Assembly (NCBI GenBank): GCA_028245195.1
Contig: JAOKCF010000001.1
Coordinates: forward strand, 354,326 to 418,325
Direction of reading: 5' to 3'
Length of the DNA: 64,000 nucleotides
Origin: Vicingaceae bacterium
GTDB lineage: Bacteria > Bacteroidota > Bacteroidia > Flavobacteriales_E > Vicingaceae
Below, in pieces: positions 48,433 through 57,121 of the stretch. Numbering within the stretch: the first letter of the stretch is position 1; each line of letters starts with the position of its first letter. Both the position numbers and the translations under genes were made by a program. The notes under the pieces were generated by a model. The model ran no database searches. It had not been told where the DNA came from and saw nothing but the letters and a program-made list of their open reading frames with translations.

Positions 48433-49341
48433 TTAATTCAACTTTATTTTCTCTGCTATTCGCAACTTTGCGCTTCTCGATCTATTATTATCTTTTACCT
48501 CATCTGCACCAGGCACTGTTGGCTTTCTATTGATAGGCTCCATCGGTCGAATTAGATTTCCAAAAAAATCCTTCTCTACCTTACCTTGTACATTTCCTGT
48601 TTTAAAAAAATTTTTCACCAATCGATCTTCTAGCGAGTGATAAGTAATGACTGACATTCTCCCCCCATCTTTTAATACTTCTACCGTTTGCTCTAATAAA
48701 TCCTGAATCACCTTTAGCTCTTCATTCACCTCTATTCTAAGTGCCTGAAAAACCTGCGCCAAGAATTTATGCTCTATCTTTTCAGGTGTAATATTTTTAA
48801 GAATCGCTTTTAACTCTTCTACCGTTGCAATTTTCTTTTGAGATCTTGCTGCATCAATATTTTGAACGATTTGCTTTGCATTTCGAAGCTCTCCGTATTC
48901 CTTAAAAATTGTTTCTAACTGATCTGCGGAGTAAGTATTGACAACTTTTGCAGCGGTCAACTTTCGCTTTTGATCCATTCGCATATCAAGAGGGCCTTCA
49001 AATCGAAATGAGAATCCTCTTTTAGGAACATCAAACTGATGAAAGGAAACCCCTAGATCTGCCAAAACACCATCCACAGGAATGACATTGTACATTCGAA
49101 GAAAGTTTTTGAGAAATGAAAAATTTTGAGCAATTAAGGAGAAGCGATCATCTTCAATACTATTATCTTCTGCATCTGGGTCTTGATCAAAAGCAAACAG
49201 CCTCCCATTTTCGGAAAGCCTTTCAAGTATTTCTTTCGAGTGGCCACCGCCGCCAAAAGTTACATCTACATAGCGCCCATCAGCTACAATCGAAAGACCA
49301 TCGACACTTTCTTGAAGCAACGAAGGCTTATGATACGCCAT
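48433..49341 (-). CDS. rsmH: 16S rRNA (cytosine-1402-N4)-methyltransferase
   Basis: This protein N4-methylates C1402 in the decoding centre. From MAYHKPSLLQESV (49341) it has 302 residues, normal for RsmH; the frame is open to 49413 but the extension is not conserved-looking. VDVTFGGGGHSKEIL is the SAM motif. LADLGVSFHQFD, GFSFRFEGPLDMRMD and VITYHSLEDRLVKNFFK follow. The start lies inside the mraZ 3' end, and GGAGGTGA just before it is a rare Shine-Dalgarno-like sequence for this phylum. Confidence 0.95.
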   Translation of the reverse strand: MAYHKPSLLQESVDGLSIVADGRYVDVTFGGGGHSKEILERLSENGRLFAFDQDPDAEDNSIEDDRFSLIAQNFSFLKNFLRMYNVIPVDGVLADLGVSFHQFDVPKRGFSFRFEGPLDMRMDQKRKLTAAKVVNTYSADQLETIFKEYGELRNAKQIVQNIDAARSQKKIATVEELKAILKNITPEKIEHKFLAQVFQALRIEVNEELKVIQDLLEQTVEVLKDGGRMSVITYHSLEDRLVKNFFKTGNVQGKVEKDFFGNLIRPMEPINRKPTVPGADEVKDNNRSRSAKLRIAEKIKLN

Positions 49342-49807
49342 CGTCACCTCCATTTTGATTGTTTTGACCACCCATAACCTCTTCAGCGAGGTTAGCAAAA
49401 TCTTCTGGCTCATCTGTTAGCAAGCCGTCATAGGTATCCTTATCCCAAATTTCAATTCGATCAGAGTAAGCGAAAAGAACTAATTCCTTTTCAAAAGCTC
49501 CATACTCTTGTAGCCTTTTTGGTAAAAGAATTCTACCAGTTCCATCTAGCGACAATTCTGTAGCTCCTCGGTAGAAATAACGAATAAAGTCGCGATTCTT
49601 CTTAACATATTGGTTTAACTGATTTACCTCAGCCGAAATGCGCTCCCAATCATTTTTAGGATACAACACCAAACACTTTTCAAAACCACGATTTACAATA
49701 AATGACTCATTCGCTTCGGGACTCAATTGCTTACGCAGACCTGAAGGCACCATAAGGCGGCCTTTAGCATCAAGTTTACAATCGAATTCACCTATAAAAT
49801 TTGTCAT
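49328..49807 (-). CDS. mraZ: Transcriptional regulator MraZ
   Basis: This 159-residue protein has two SpoVT/AbrB-like halves. It opens with FIGEFDCKLDAKGRLMVPSG, and the second half has ATELSLDGTGRILLPKRLQE. MraZ is the DNA-binding repressor of the division operon, which it heads, binding direct repeats before its own promoter. The three 10-bp repeats at 49861-49890 are the expected target. The C-terminal acidic tail (DEPEDFANLAEEVMGGQ) extends past the usual 150 residues and overlaps rsmH. Confidence 0.95.
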   Translation of the reverse strand: MTNFIGEFDCKLDAKGRLMVPSGLRKQLSPEANESFIVNRGFEKCLVLYPKNDWERISAEVNQLNQYVKKNRDFIRYFYRGATELSLDGTGRILLPKRLQEYGAFEKELVLFAYSDRIEIWDKDTYDGLLTDEPEDFANLAEEVMGGQNNQNGGDDGVS

Positions 49808-49844
49808 AACCGCTTAAATAGTGGGCTTTTTAGTAATAATTGAG

Positions 49845-49852
49845 TAAAATTA
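49845..49852 (-). promoter_or_regulatory. Probable -7 element of the mraZ operon
   Basis: On the minus strand this reads TAATTTTA, one base from the TAnnTTTG consensus, 38 bp upstream of the mraZ start. No good -33 box is seen because that stretch is filled by the MraZ repeats, suggesting that MraZ binding competes with RNA polymerase. Confidence 0.4.
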
Positions 49853-49860
49853 TAAATAAA

Positions 49861-49890
49861 TCCCCCACTTCTTACCACTTCTTACCACTT
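49861..49890 (-). promoter_or_regulatory. Predicted MraZ operator, three 10-bp direct repeats
   Basis: On the minus strand the sequence is AAGTGGTAAG, AAGTGGTAAG, AAGTGGGGGA, giving GTGG cores at an exact 10-bp period. Known MraZ boxes in E. coli (TGGGN repeats) and mollicutes (GTGG repeats) have this period and core. It lies 54-83 bp before mraZ. Confidence 0.7.
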
Positions 49891-50105
49891 TGTTGATAAC
49901 TTTTAACTCATTTATCGGTTTTTTATTGTTTTTAGGGTTCTTTAATATTGATTTAATGACAGTTAAAAAAAGTGGGAGGAAATTAGCCGCTAATACCTAA
50001 TTGAAAATAAAGAAGGAATCCGAGGGCATTCTATTCACATTACCGGGGTTTAAAAGTTAAAGCACTAAACTGCCTCAAGTTTTCAAAATGACTTATCTTT
50101 GGTTC

Positions 50106-50873
50106 ATGAATTATGAGAACTACATAAAGAAAGAAGACAAATTTGAGTACCTCGAAAAAGGAGAAGGTCATATTCTGCTGGTGTTGCACGGGCTCTTTGG
50201 AGCACTTAGCAATTTTGCGGACGTAATTGATGGATTTTCAGAAAACTACAGAGTTCTTGTTCCTATCATGCCACTCTATACCAACCCATTACTTAAAACC
50301 TCTGTAGAAGGAATGGCTACTTACATTAAGGACTTTATGAAGTTCAAAAAGTTGGACAATGTTACGTTGCTCGGAAACTCTTTAGGTGGACATGTTGCTC
50401 TGGTTTGTTCATTAGATGTACCGAAGAAGGTTCATTCGTTGGTTTTAACTGGAAGCTCCGGTTTGTATGAAAATGCATTTGGAGGTTCATTTCCAAGAAG
50501 AGAAGACAAGGAGTATTTGAGACAGAAAATTGCAGTAACTTTTTATGACCCCGCAGTTGCAACTGATGAATTGGTTGATGAGGTGTTTAAAATAGTTAAT
50601 GACAGATCGAAGTTAATTCGAATTTTAGCCATGGCAAAATCAGCTATTCGACACAACATGGCAAAAGATTTAGACAAGTTTAAAATGCCAACTTGTTTAA
50701 TTTGGGGAAAAAATGACAGCATTACTCCGCCTGAAGTTGCCGAAGAATTTTACAAACACTTAGAAGATTCCGAATTACACTGGATTGACAAATGTGGCCA
50801 TGCCGCCATGATGGAGCACCCAAAAGAATTCAATGAAATTTTGAATGAATGGTTAGGCAGAAAGGTTTCTTAA
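50106..50873 (+). CDS. Alpha/beta hydrolase
   Basis: From the ATG at 50106 the protein has 255 residues; a 261-residue form from 50088 is possible. The core fold is clear: ILLVLHGLFGALSNFADVID holds the oxyanion HG motif, LLGNSLGGHVALVCS the nucleophile elbow with the catalytic Ser, and KCGHAAMMEHPKEFN the catalytic His, with LIWGKNDSITPPEVAE supplying the Asp. The substrate is unknown; MhpC-like esters are possible. It precedes engB by 83 bp on the same strand, and lies divergent from the dcw cluster. Confidence 0.9.
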   Translation: MNYENYIKKEDKFEYLEKGEGHILLVLHGLFGALSNFADVIDGFSENYRVLVPIMPLYTNPLLKTSVEGMATYIKDFMKFKKLDNVTLLGNSLGGHVALVCSLDVPKKVHSLVLTGSSGLYENAFGGSFPRREDKEYLRQKIAVTFYDPAVATDELVDEVFKIVNDRSKLIRILAMAKSAIRHNMAKDLDKFKMPTCLIWGKNDSITPPEVAEEFYKHLEDSELHWIDKCGHAAMMEHPKEFNEILNEWLGRKVS

Positions 50874-50916
50874 AAAATCATCCTAGTATTTCAGTTAACA
50901 AAAACTAAACAGCATA

Positions 50917-50943
50917 GAGTTACGAATTCGTAATTCGTAACTC
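50917..50943. repeat. Perfect 10-bp inverted repeat between hydrolase gene and engB
   Basis: GAGTTACGAA pairs with TTCGTAACTC around a 7-base loop. Similar TTACGAA fragments occur at 9768-9816 beyond the ABC exporter gene, so this may be a small dispersed hairpin. It lacks a T-tract, so it is not a classical terminator. Confidence 0.6.
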
Positions 50944-50956
50944 AAGATTAATTAAT

Positions 50957-51556
50957 ATGGTTATTCATACCGCAGAATTTTTAATTAGCAACACAGACAT
51001 TGCAAGGTGCCCAGCTCCAGACAAGCCAGAATATGCTTTTATAGGTCGCTCAAATGTGGGCAAGTCTTCCCTTATAAATATGGTATGTGACCATAGTAAA
51101 TTGGCTAAAACTTCTCAAACACCGGGAAAGACTCAATTGATTAATCACTTTGTAATAAACGATGAGATCTACTTTGTGGATTTACCTGGATTTGGATTTG
51201 CTAAAAGTTCGAAACAAAGCAGGAATGTATGGAGTAAATTCACCCATCAGTTTCTAAAAACGAGAGAAAACCTATTATGCACCTTCGTTTTGATTGACAG
51301 CAGGTTGAAACCCCAAAAAATCGACATGGAATTCATGCAGTGGATGGGGTTAAATCGACTTCCATTCATCATCATATTTACTAAAATTGACAAACTCTCT
51401 AGCTCTGTTATGAATAAAAACATTACGCACTATAAAAAAGAGCTTTTGAAAACTTGGGAAGAACTCCCTCCGTCAATTCTTACTTCAAGCACCACGAAAT
51501 TTGGCAAAGAGGAATTTTGGAAATTTATTGAAGAAACGAATAAGAGTTTTGTTTAG
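50957..51556 (+). CDS. engB: Ribosome biogenesis GTPase EngB/YsxC
   Basis: This 199-residue TrmE-Era-EngA-YihA-Septin-type GTPase has G1 (GRSNVGKSSLINMV), G2 (TSQTPGKTQLINHF), G3 (VDLPGFGFAKSS), G4 (IIFTKIDKLS) and G5 (TSSTTKFG). It is required for 50S subunit assembly. Length is standard. Its stop overlaps the convergent mazG-like gene by 4 bp. Confidence 0.97.
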   Translation: MVIHTAEFLISNTDIARCPAPDKPEYAFIGRSNVGKSSLINMVCDHSKLAKTSQTPGKTQLINHFVINDEIYFVDLPGFGFAKSSKQSRNVWSKFTHQFLKTRENLLCTFVLIDSRLKPQKIDMEFMQWMGLNRLPFIIIFTKIDKLSSSVMNKNITHYKKELLKTWEELPPSILTSSTTKFGKEEFWKFIEETNKSFV

Positions 51557-51879
51557 TTCAACTTCTCATTCTCTTGGTGTCGAGCAGAATCCCGGCTAGT
51601 TTTCTTTTCTAAATTCTTTTTTAAAGCTGCTTGCAAATCCACTCCCGTTTGGTTTGCTAAGCATATAATTACGAAAAGCACGTCGGCTAATTCATCTCCA
51701 AGATCCTTCCCCTTATCGCTTTCCTTTTCAGATTGCTCTCCGTATCGTCGTGCAATAATTCGAGCAACTTCACCCACTTCTTCAGTTAATTGAGCCATGT
51801 TGGTAAGCTCATTAAAATACCGAACACCATATTGCTTAATCCAATCGCCAACTGCTTTTTGAGCTTGTTCTAATGTCAT
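51553..51879 (-). CDS. MazG-like nucleotide pyrophosphohydrolase
   Basis: This 108-residue all-alpha NTP-PPase has the metal-binding pair QLTEEVGEVARIIARRYGE and DLGDELADVLFVIICLANQ, matching EExxE and ExxD of the MazG/RS21-C6 superfamily. It is a single domain, so it resembles short MazG-type house-cleaning enzymes that hydrolyse unwanted NTPs. Its start overlaps the stop of dtd by one base, indicating a shared transcript. Confidence 0.9.
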   Translation of the reverse strand: MTLEQAQKAVGDWIKQYGVRYFNELTNMAQLTEEVGEVARIIARRYGEQSEKESDKGKDLGDELADVLFVIICLANQTGVDLQAALKKNLEKKTSRDSARHQENEKLN

Positions 51880-52331
51880 TATTCTTTGTTTTTCGAATCT
51901 AATACTATTGTTACAGGGCCATCGTTTACTAAACTCACTTTCATATCTGCTCCAAACTTACCAGATTGAACTTTGCCATTTAAATAATTCCCAAGAGCCT
52001 GCTTAAACTCTTCGTATTTCTGTTCTGCAAAATCAGGTTTTGCTACTTTTATGAAAGACGGCCTATTTCCCTTTTTCGTGGAAGCATGTAAGGTAAACTG
52101 AGAAATTACCAAACCCTCTCCTTTAACATCAATCAACGATAGGTTCATATTTCCATTCTCATCTCCAAAAATTCGCATATTCACAATTTTCCTGCACAGC
52201 CACTCTATGTCTTCTTTTGTATCTGCCTCTTCTATACCAACCAAAATCATCAAACCTTGCTCAATTTGGCCCTCTATTTTATTGTCAACCTCCACATTTG
52301 CTCCGGAAACTCTTTGGATAACTACTTTCAT
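51879..52331 (-). CDS. dtd: D-aminoacyl-tRNA deacylase
   Basis: This 150-residue homodimeric enzyme removes D-amino acids, and glycine from tRNA-Ala, as translation proofreading. The N-terminus MKVVIQRVSGANVEVD is typical. SQFTLHASTKKGNRPSF is the active-site motif and VNDGPVTIVLDS near the end is the Gly-cisPro motif region. It begins a two-gene unit with the mazG-like gene. Confidence 0.96.
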   Translation of the reverse strand: MKVVIQRVSGANVEVDNKIEGQIEQGLMILVGIEEADTKEDIEWLCRKIVNMRIFGDENGNMNLSLIDVKGEGLVISQFTLHASTKKGNRPSFIKVAKPDFAEQKYEEFKQALGNYLNGKVQSGKFGADMKVSLVNDGPVTIVLDSKNKE

Positions 52332-52473
52332 TATTTCATGGATAAAAGTTACAGGATTGAAGATAAAAGTAAGCCCAAAAAGTAAATTTACACTCGAATT
52401 TTCCTTGGCTTATCTCTATTTTTAATTTATTCCAGCTCTTTTTTCTTTCACCTTTAATCGCCGCATAAGCGGC

Positions 52474-53424
52474 CTAACCTCTAACTCCCTTTTCTCTGTG
52501 GTGCTCCCTTTCATCATCATGATAAATTGAAAGATAATTCTCGTATCGTTCGATTGCAATTTCGCCTGCTTCCACAGCTTCTTTTACGGCACATTTGGGC
52601 TCATTAATATGTACGCAGTTATTAAACTTACAACCTCCCATTCTACTCCGCATTTCGGGAAAGTAATGAGATAAAACTTCACTTTCTAACTCCACTGTTC
52701 CGAAACCTTTAATTCCGGGAGTATCAATAATTTTACCTCCAAATGGCAACTCAAATAATTCAGCGAAGGTTGTTGTGTGTTTGCCTGTTTTATGAAAATC
52801 AGATATTTCGGAGGTTTTTAATTTAAAATTTTCATCCAATGCATTTACAAGGGTGCTTTTCCCTACACCAGAGTGACCTGAGAAAATCGATGTTTTCCCT
52901 TTCATCATGGCTTTTAGTTCTTCAATTCCTGTTTTCTCTTCAGCAGACACTTCTAATTGCTCATAACCTGCTGATGAGTAAATAGCTTTCCATCGCTCTA
53001 GCTCTTCCTTTTGTTCGGCAGTTTGGTACAAATCAATTTTATTGTAAACTAAAACTGTTGGTATTCGATATGCTTCTGCGCCAGCCAAAAAACGATCTAC
53101 AAAACCCAGAGTTGTTGGTGGACTGTCAATTGTTATTACTAAAAATAGCAAATCAACATTTGCAGCAATAATTTGAATTTGCTTTGAAAGATTAATTGAC
53201 CGCCGAACAATGTAGTTTTTGCGATCCTCGATAGTATGAATAACACCTTCCTCGCCTTCCATGTGAAAACGAATAAAGTCTCCTACCGCAACTGGGTTTG
53301 TACTTTTTAAGCCTTTCAAACGGAACTTCCCTTTTAAACGGGCGCTAATTCGCTGTCCGTCTTCTTTTTCTATATCATACCAACTACCTGTAGACTTAAC
53401 TACTAAACCTCTAATTTCTTCCAT
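52474..53424 (-). CDS. rsgA: Small-subunit maturation GTPase RsgA
   Basis: This 316-residue, circularly permuted GTPase checks late 30S assembly. The OB-fold (1-75) is followed by G4 (LVYNKIDL), G1 (FSGHSGVGKSTLVNAL), G3 (KIIDTPGIKGFG) and a zinc finger with CKFNNCVHINEPKCAV. G2 lies at THTTTFAEL. This order is diagnostic. It is divergent from gldA with only 54 bp between the two starts. Confidence 0.96.
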   Translation of the reverse strand: MEEIRGLVVKSTGSWYDIEKEDGQRISARLKGKFRLKGLKSTNPVAVGDFIRFHMEGEEGVIHTIEDRKNYIVRRSINLSKQIQIIAANVDLLFLVITIDSPPTTLGFVDRFLAGAEAYRIPTVLVYNKIDLYQTAEQKEELERWKAIYSSAGYEQLEVSAEEKTGIEELKAMMKGKTSIFSGHSGVGKSTLVNALDENFKLKTSEISDFHKTGKHTTTFAELFELPFGGKIIDTPGIKGFGTVELESEVLSHYFPEMRSRMGGCKFNNCVHINEPKCAVKEAVEAGEIAIERYENYLSIYHDDEREHHREKGVRG

Positions 53425-53478
53425 ATTTCAGATTTTAAATTTAGTAAATTCGTGCTGCATTATAAGAAGAGAAAGAAG

Positions 53479-54384
53479 ATGTCTATTGTTGTTAAAAATG
53501 TAACTAAACTTTACGGAGAGCAGAAAGCTCTTGATGATGTAAGTTTCAGTGTTAATCCTGGAGAAATTGTAGGTTTTTTAGGGCCAAATGGTGCAGGAAA
53601 GTCTACAATGATGAAGATTATAACCAGCTTCATACCTTCTAACATGGGAGAGACTCATGTTTGCGATTTAGATGTGAGTAAAGTTCCCTTGAAAACCAAA
53701 ATGAGAATTGGTTATTTAGCAGAACAAAACCCACTTTATTACGACATGTATGTTCGAGAATACTTGGGCTTTATTGCAGGAGTATTTAAAATAAAAAACA
53801 CCGCCGAAAGAATCGATGAATTAATCGAAATGGTGGGTTTAACCGTTGAGCAGAATAAAAAGATAGGCCAACTTTCGAAAGGTTACAAACAAAGAGTTGG
53901 ACTGGCCCAAGCTCTAATTCATGACCCTGAAGTTCTTATTTTAGATGAACCAACAACAGGACTCGACCCAAATCAATTGGAAGAAATTCGAGGGCTAATT
54001 AAGAAAATCGGATCTTCCAAGACAGTAATGCTTTCTACTCACATTATGCAGGAAGTTGAAGCAATCTGCGATCGAGTAATAATTATTAATAAAGGGAAAA
54101 TTGTAGCAAACGAAAAGGCATCAGACTTGAGCACTTTGTTGAGTAGTAAAAACGCAATTCAAATTGAATTTGAAAAAGCGATTGACGAAAAGGCATTAAG
54201 AAATATAGCAGGTGTGCAATCTGCAGAAAAACAAGTAGGCAATAATTATCTAGTTCAGGTTAATTCAGAAATAGACATCAGGAACCAGTTGTTTCAATTT
54301 GCAATTGCTCAAGGAACCACCGTTTTAACCTTAAAAAAAGAAGAGTTGAAACTGGAAGATATTTTCAAACAATTGACCACCTAA
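53479..54384 (+). CDS. gldA: ABC transporter ATPase GldA (gliding motility)
   Basis: I chose the ATG at 53479 (MSIVVKNVTKLYGEQKA), giving 301 residues; the frame is open to 53452. Walker A is GPNGAGKSTMMK, the signature is LSKGYKQRVGLAQAL, and Walker B is EVLILDEPTTGLDPNQ. The C-terminal extension about 215-301 is typical of GldA, which with GldF and GldG forms a Bacteroidota ABC transporter linked to gliding and T9SS. GldF and GldG are not in this window. GldA is supported by overall resemblance; a general ABC ATPase cannot be excluded. Confidence 0.85.
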   Translation: MSIVVKNVTKLYGEQKALDDVSFSVNPGEIVGFLGPNGAGKSTMMKIITSFIPSNMGETHVCDLDVSKVPLKTKMRIGYLAEQNPLYYDMYVREYLGFIAGVFKIKNTAERIDELIEMVGLTVEQNKKIGQLSKGYKQRVGLAQALIHDPEVLILDEPTTGLDPNQLEEIRGLIKKIGSSKTVMLSTHIMQEVEAICDRVIIINKGKIVANEKASDLSTLLSSKNAIQIEFEKAIDEKALRNIAGVQSAEKQVGNNYLVQVNSEIDIRNQLFQFAIAQGTTVLTLKKEELKLEDIFKQLTT

Positions 54385-54456
54385 GAATATACAATTATTT
54401 AATTAAAAATCTTTTTCAATTCGTACTTTAGCAAACCTAAAAATTAATAGAAGAAT

Positions 54457-55731
54457 ATGGCATACTTATTTACTTCAGAATCTGTTTCAGAAGGGCATCC
54501 TGATAAAGTTGCCGATCAGATTTCTGACGCTTTAATCGATAACTTTTTAGCTTTTGATAAAGAATCAAAAGTTGCTTGCGAAACATTAGTGACAACTGGC
54601 CAAGTTGTATTAGCTGGAGAAGTTAAATCGACAGCTTACTTAGACGTACAAGTAATAGCAAGAGACGTAATCAATAAAATTGGTTACAACAAAGGAGAAT
54701 ATATGTTTGATGGCAATAGTTGTGGCGTTTTTTCTGCCATTCACGAGCAATCTCCTGACATTAACCAAGGAGTAGAAAGAGCTAACCCAGAAGACCAAGG
54801 CGCAGGTGACCAAGGAATGATGTTTGGTTATGCTACCAACGAAACCGAAAACTACATGCCTTTGGCATTAGATTTATCACATTTAATTCTTAAAGAACTT
54901 GCTGATTTAAGAAAAGAGAACAAAGAAATCGACTATTTAAGACCAGATTCTAAGAGCCAGGTAACACTTGAATATTCAGATGAAAATGTTCCACAAAAAA
55001 TAGTTGCAATTGTTGTTTCTACTCAACATGACGATTTTGTTAAAGGTGGTTCAAAAAAGAGTGATGATGATCAAATGCTTGCTAAAATTAAAGCAGACGT
55101 CATCTCAATTTTAATGCCTAGAGTAATTGCTAAATTACCTGTAGGCATTCAAAAGTTATTTACTGATGATATTATATATCACATAAATCCAACTGGAACA
55201 TTTGTAATTGGTGGACCACATGGAGATACAGGCTTAACCGGAAGAAAGATTATTGTTGATACATACGGTGGCAAAGGTGCTCACGGTGGTGGAGCATTTT
55301 CTGGAAAAGATCCAAGTAAAGTTGACCGTTCAGCTGCTTATGCTACTAGACATATCGCAAAGAATATAGTTGCTGCAGGATTAGCTGACGAAGCATTAGT
55401 TCAAGTAGCATATGCTATTGGCGTTGCAGAACCAATGGGACTTTACGTAAATACTCACGGAACATCTAAGGTTAACATGACAGATGGAGAATTGGCTAAA
55501 AAATTAGCAGGTATTTTCGATATGAGACCTTATGCAATTGAACAACGCTTTGCATTGAGAACTCCTATCTATTCTGAAACAGCGGCTTATGGCCATATGG
55601 GAAGAACCTGCGAAGAAGTTGAAAAGACTTTCACATCTCCAAATGGCGAAACAATTAGCATGACTGTAAAATTATTCCCTTGGGAAGAATTGAACTATGT
55701 AGATAAAGTAAAAAGTGCTTTTAGACTTTAA
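54457..55731 (+). CDS. metK: S-adenosylmethionine synthetase
   Basis: This 424-residue enzyme makes SAM from methionine and ATP. The first motif is [21 protein letters not shown]. Later come [32 protein letters not shown] and [20 protein letters not shown]. It is longer than the usual 380-400 residues by inserts in the middle, as in other Bacteroidota. The 72-bp leader is too short for a SAM riboswitch. A terminator follows at 55754-55791. Confidence 0.98.
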   Translation: MAYLFTSESVSEGHPDKVADQISDALIDNFLAFDKESKVACETLVTTGQVVLAGEVKSTAYLDVQVIARDVINKIGYNKGEYMFDGNSCGVFSAIHEQSPDINQGVERANPEDQGAGDQGMMFGYATNETENYMPLALDLSHLILKELADLRKENKEIDYLRPDSKSQVTLEYSDENVPQKIVAIVVSTQHDDFVKGGSKKSDDDQMLAKIKADVISILMPRVIAKLPVGIQKLFTDDIIYHINPTGTFVIGGPHGDTGLTGRKIIVDTYGGKGAHGGGAFSGKDPSKVDRSAAYATRHIAKNIVAAGLADEALVQVAYAIGVAEPMGLYVNTHGTSKVNMTDGELAKKLAGIFDMRPYAIEQRFALRTPIYSETAAYGHMGRTCEEVEKTFTSPNGETISMTVKLFPWEELNYVDKVKSAFRL

Positions 55732-55753
55732 TACGAAGTAAACTAACATAAAA

Positions 55754-55791
55754 AAAAGCCCTTGTAGAACTAAAGTTTTACAAGGGCTTTT
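55754..55791. terminator. Bidirectional intrinsic terminator between metK and der
   Basis: AAAAGCCCTTGTA and TACAAGGGCTTTT form a 13-bp stem with a 12-base loop and A/T runs on both sides. It can close metK on the plus strand and der on the minus strand. Confidence 0.88.
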
Positions 55792-55807
55792 ACTTTTACT
55801 AAATATC

Positions 55808-57115
55808 TTATTTCTCTCTGAAAAACAATTGCATCGGGACACCGGTAAAATCAAAGTGCTCTCGCAACCTGTTTTCAATGTATCTTTTATACGGCTCTTT
55901 AATGTACTTCGGGTGATTACAATAAAAAGCAAAAGTCGGCTTATGCGTCGGAAGCATAGTAACATACTTTACCTTAACAAATTTACCTTTTACAGATGGC
56001 GGAGGATTGTTCTCGAAGATAGGTAACATCACATCATTCAATTTTGAAGTGGATATTTTTTTGATTCTATTTTGATACACCTTTACTGCCATTTCAAGAA
56101 CATCGTGAATCCTTTGCTTATCCTTCACAGAAGTAAAAATGATAGGCACGTCAGTAAATGGTTGGATTTTCTCTATAATTCTACCTTTAAAATCCTTCAT
56201 GGTATTTGAGCCTTTGTCTTCAATCAAATCCCACTTGTTTACCATAATAACAATCCCCTTCTTGTTCTTTATAGCTAAACTGTAAATGTTCATATCTTGA
56301 GCCATCATGCCTTCTTGTGCCTCAATTAACAACACGCAAACGTCTGCGTTTTCTATTGCTCGAATAGAACGCATTACAGAGTAAAACTCTATATCTTCCT
56401 CTACCTTACTCTTCTTTCTTAATCCTGCAGTATCTGTTAAAATAAAGTCAAATCCGTATGAATTGTACCTTGTACCCAATGCATCTCGGGTAGTTCCCGC
56501 TTTTGGTGTAACAATGTTTCGTTCTTGTCCAATTAAGGTATTAATAAATGAAGATTTTCCAACATTTGGTCTACCAACAATTGCAATCCTTGGAATATCA
56601 ATCTCTTCAACCTCTTCTATTTCATCAAATTGAGCAATAACCTCATCTAACAAATCTCCGGTTCCACTTCCATTGATACTAGAAACGTTGTGCACTTCTC
56701 CTAATCCGAAATTATAAAACTCAGCAGCATCTGCAATACGTGCATGGTTGTCAACTTTGTTAGCGACAACTAAAATCTTTTTATTCGTTTTTCGCAACAA
56801 CTTGGCTACTGCATTATCTAAATCAGTAATTCCAACCGCAGCGTCTACAATGAAAAGAACTACGTTTGCTTCATCTAAAGCAATAATTACTTGTTTCCGT
56901 ATTTCTTCTTCAAACTCATCTTCAGAACCCCTTACATATCCTCCAGTATCAATTACTGAAAACTCATGTTTACCCCAAGTTGTTGTTCCATATTGACGAT
57001 CTCTAGTTACTCCACTAGATTCATCTACAATGGCTTTCCTACTCTCCGTTAATCGATTGAAAAGGGTTGATTTTCCGACATTCGGTCTTCCAACAATTGC
57101 TACAATATTTCTCAT
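55808..57115 (-). CDS. der: Ribosome assembly GTPase Der (EngA)
   Basis: This 435-residue GTPase has two G domains in tandem and a C-terminal KH-like domain. [14 protein letters not shown] opens the first and [14 protein letters not shown] the second. Their G3 motifs are VIDTGGY and LTDTAGL, and their G4 motifs VANKVDN and MVNKWDLI. It acts in 50S biogenesis. The C-terminal [19 protein letters not shown] is family-typical. It lies 6 bp after era, so they are co-transcribed. Confidence 0.98.
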   Translation of the reverse strand: MRNIVAIVGRPNVGKSTLFNRLTESRKAIVDESSGVTRDRQYGTTTWGKHEFSVIDTGGYVRGSEDEFEEEIRKQVIIALDEANVVLFIVDAAVGITDLDNAVAKLLRKTNKKILVVANKVDNHARIADAAEFYNFGLGEVHNVSSINGSGTGDLLDEVIAQFDEIEEVEEIDIPRIAIVGRPNVGKSSFINTLIGQERNIVTPKAGTTRDALGTRYNSYGFDFILTDTAGLRKKSKVEEDIEFYSVMRSIRAIENADVCVLLIEAQEGMMAQDMNIYSLAIKNKKGIVIMVNKWDLIEDKGSNTMKDFKGRIIEKIQPFTDVPIIFTSVKDKQRIHDVLEMAVKVYQNRIKKISTSKLNDVMLPIFENNPPPSVKGKFVKVKYVTMLPTHKPTFAFYCNHPKYIKEPYKRYIENRLREHFDFTGVPMQLFFREK

Positions 57116-57121
57116 AATTCT

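Noticed and set aside
53479-54384. Complete gliding-motility locus
   Set aside because: Only the GldA-like ATPase is in the window; gldF, gldG and other gld genes are not seen.
54385-54456. SAM riboswitch before metK
   Set aside because: The spacer is only 72 bp, has no plausible multi-stem fold and contains a -7-like box instead.
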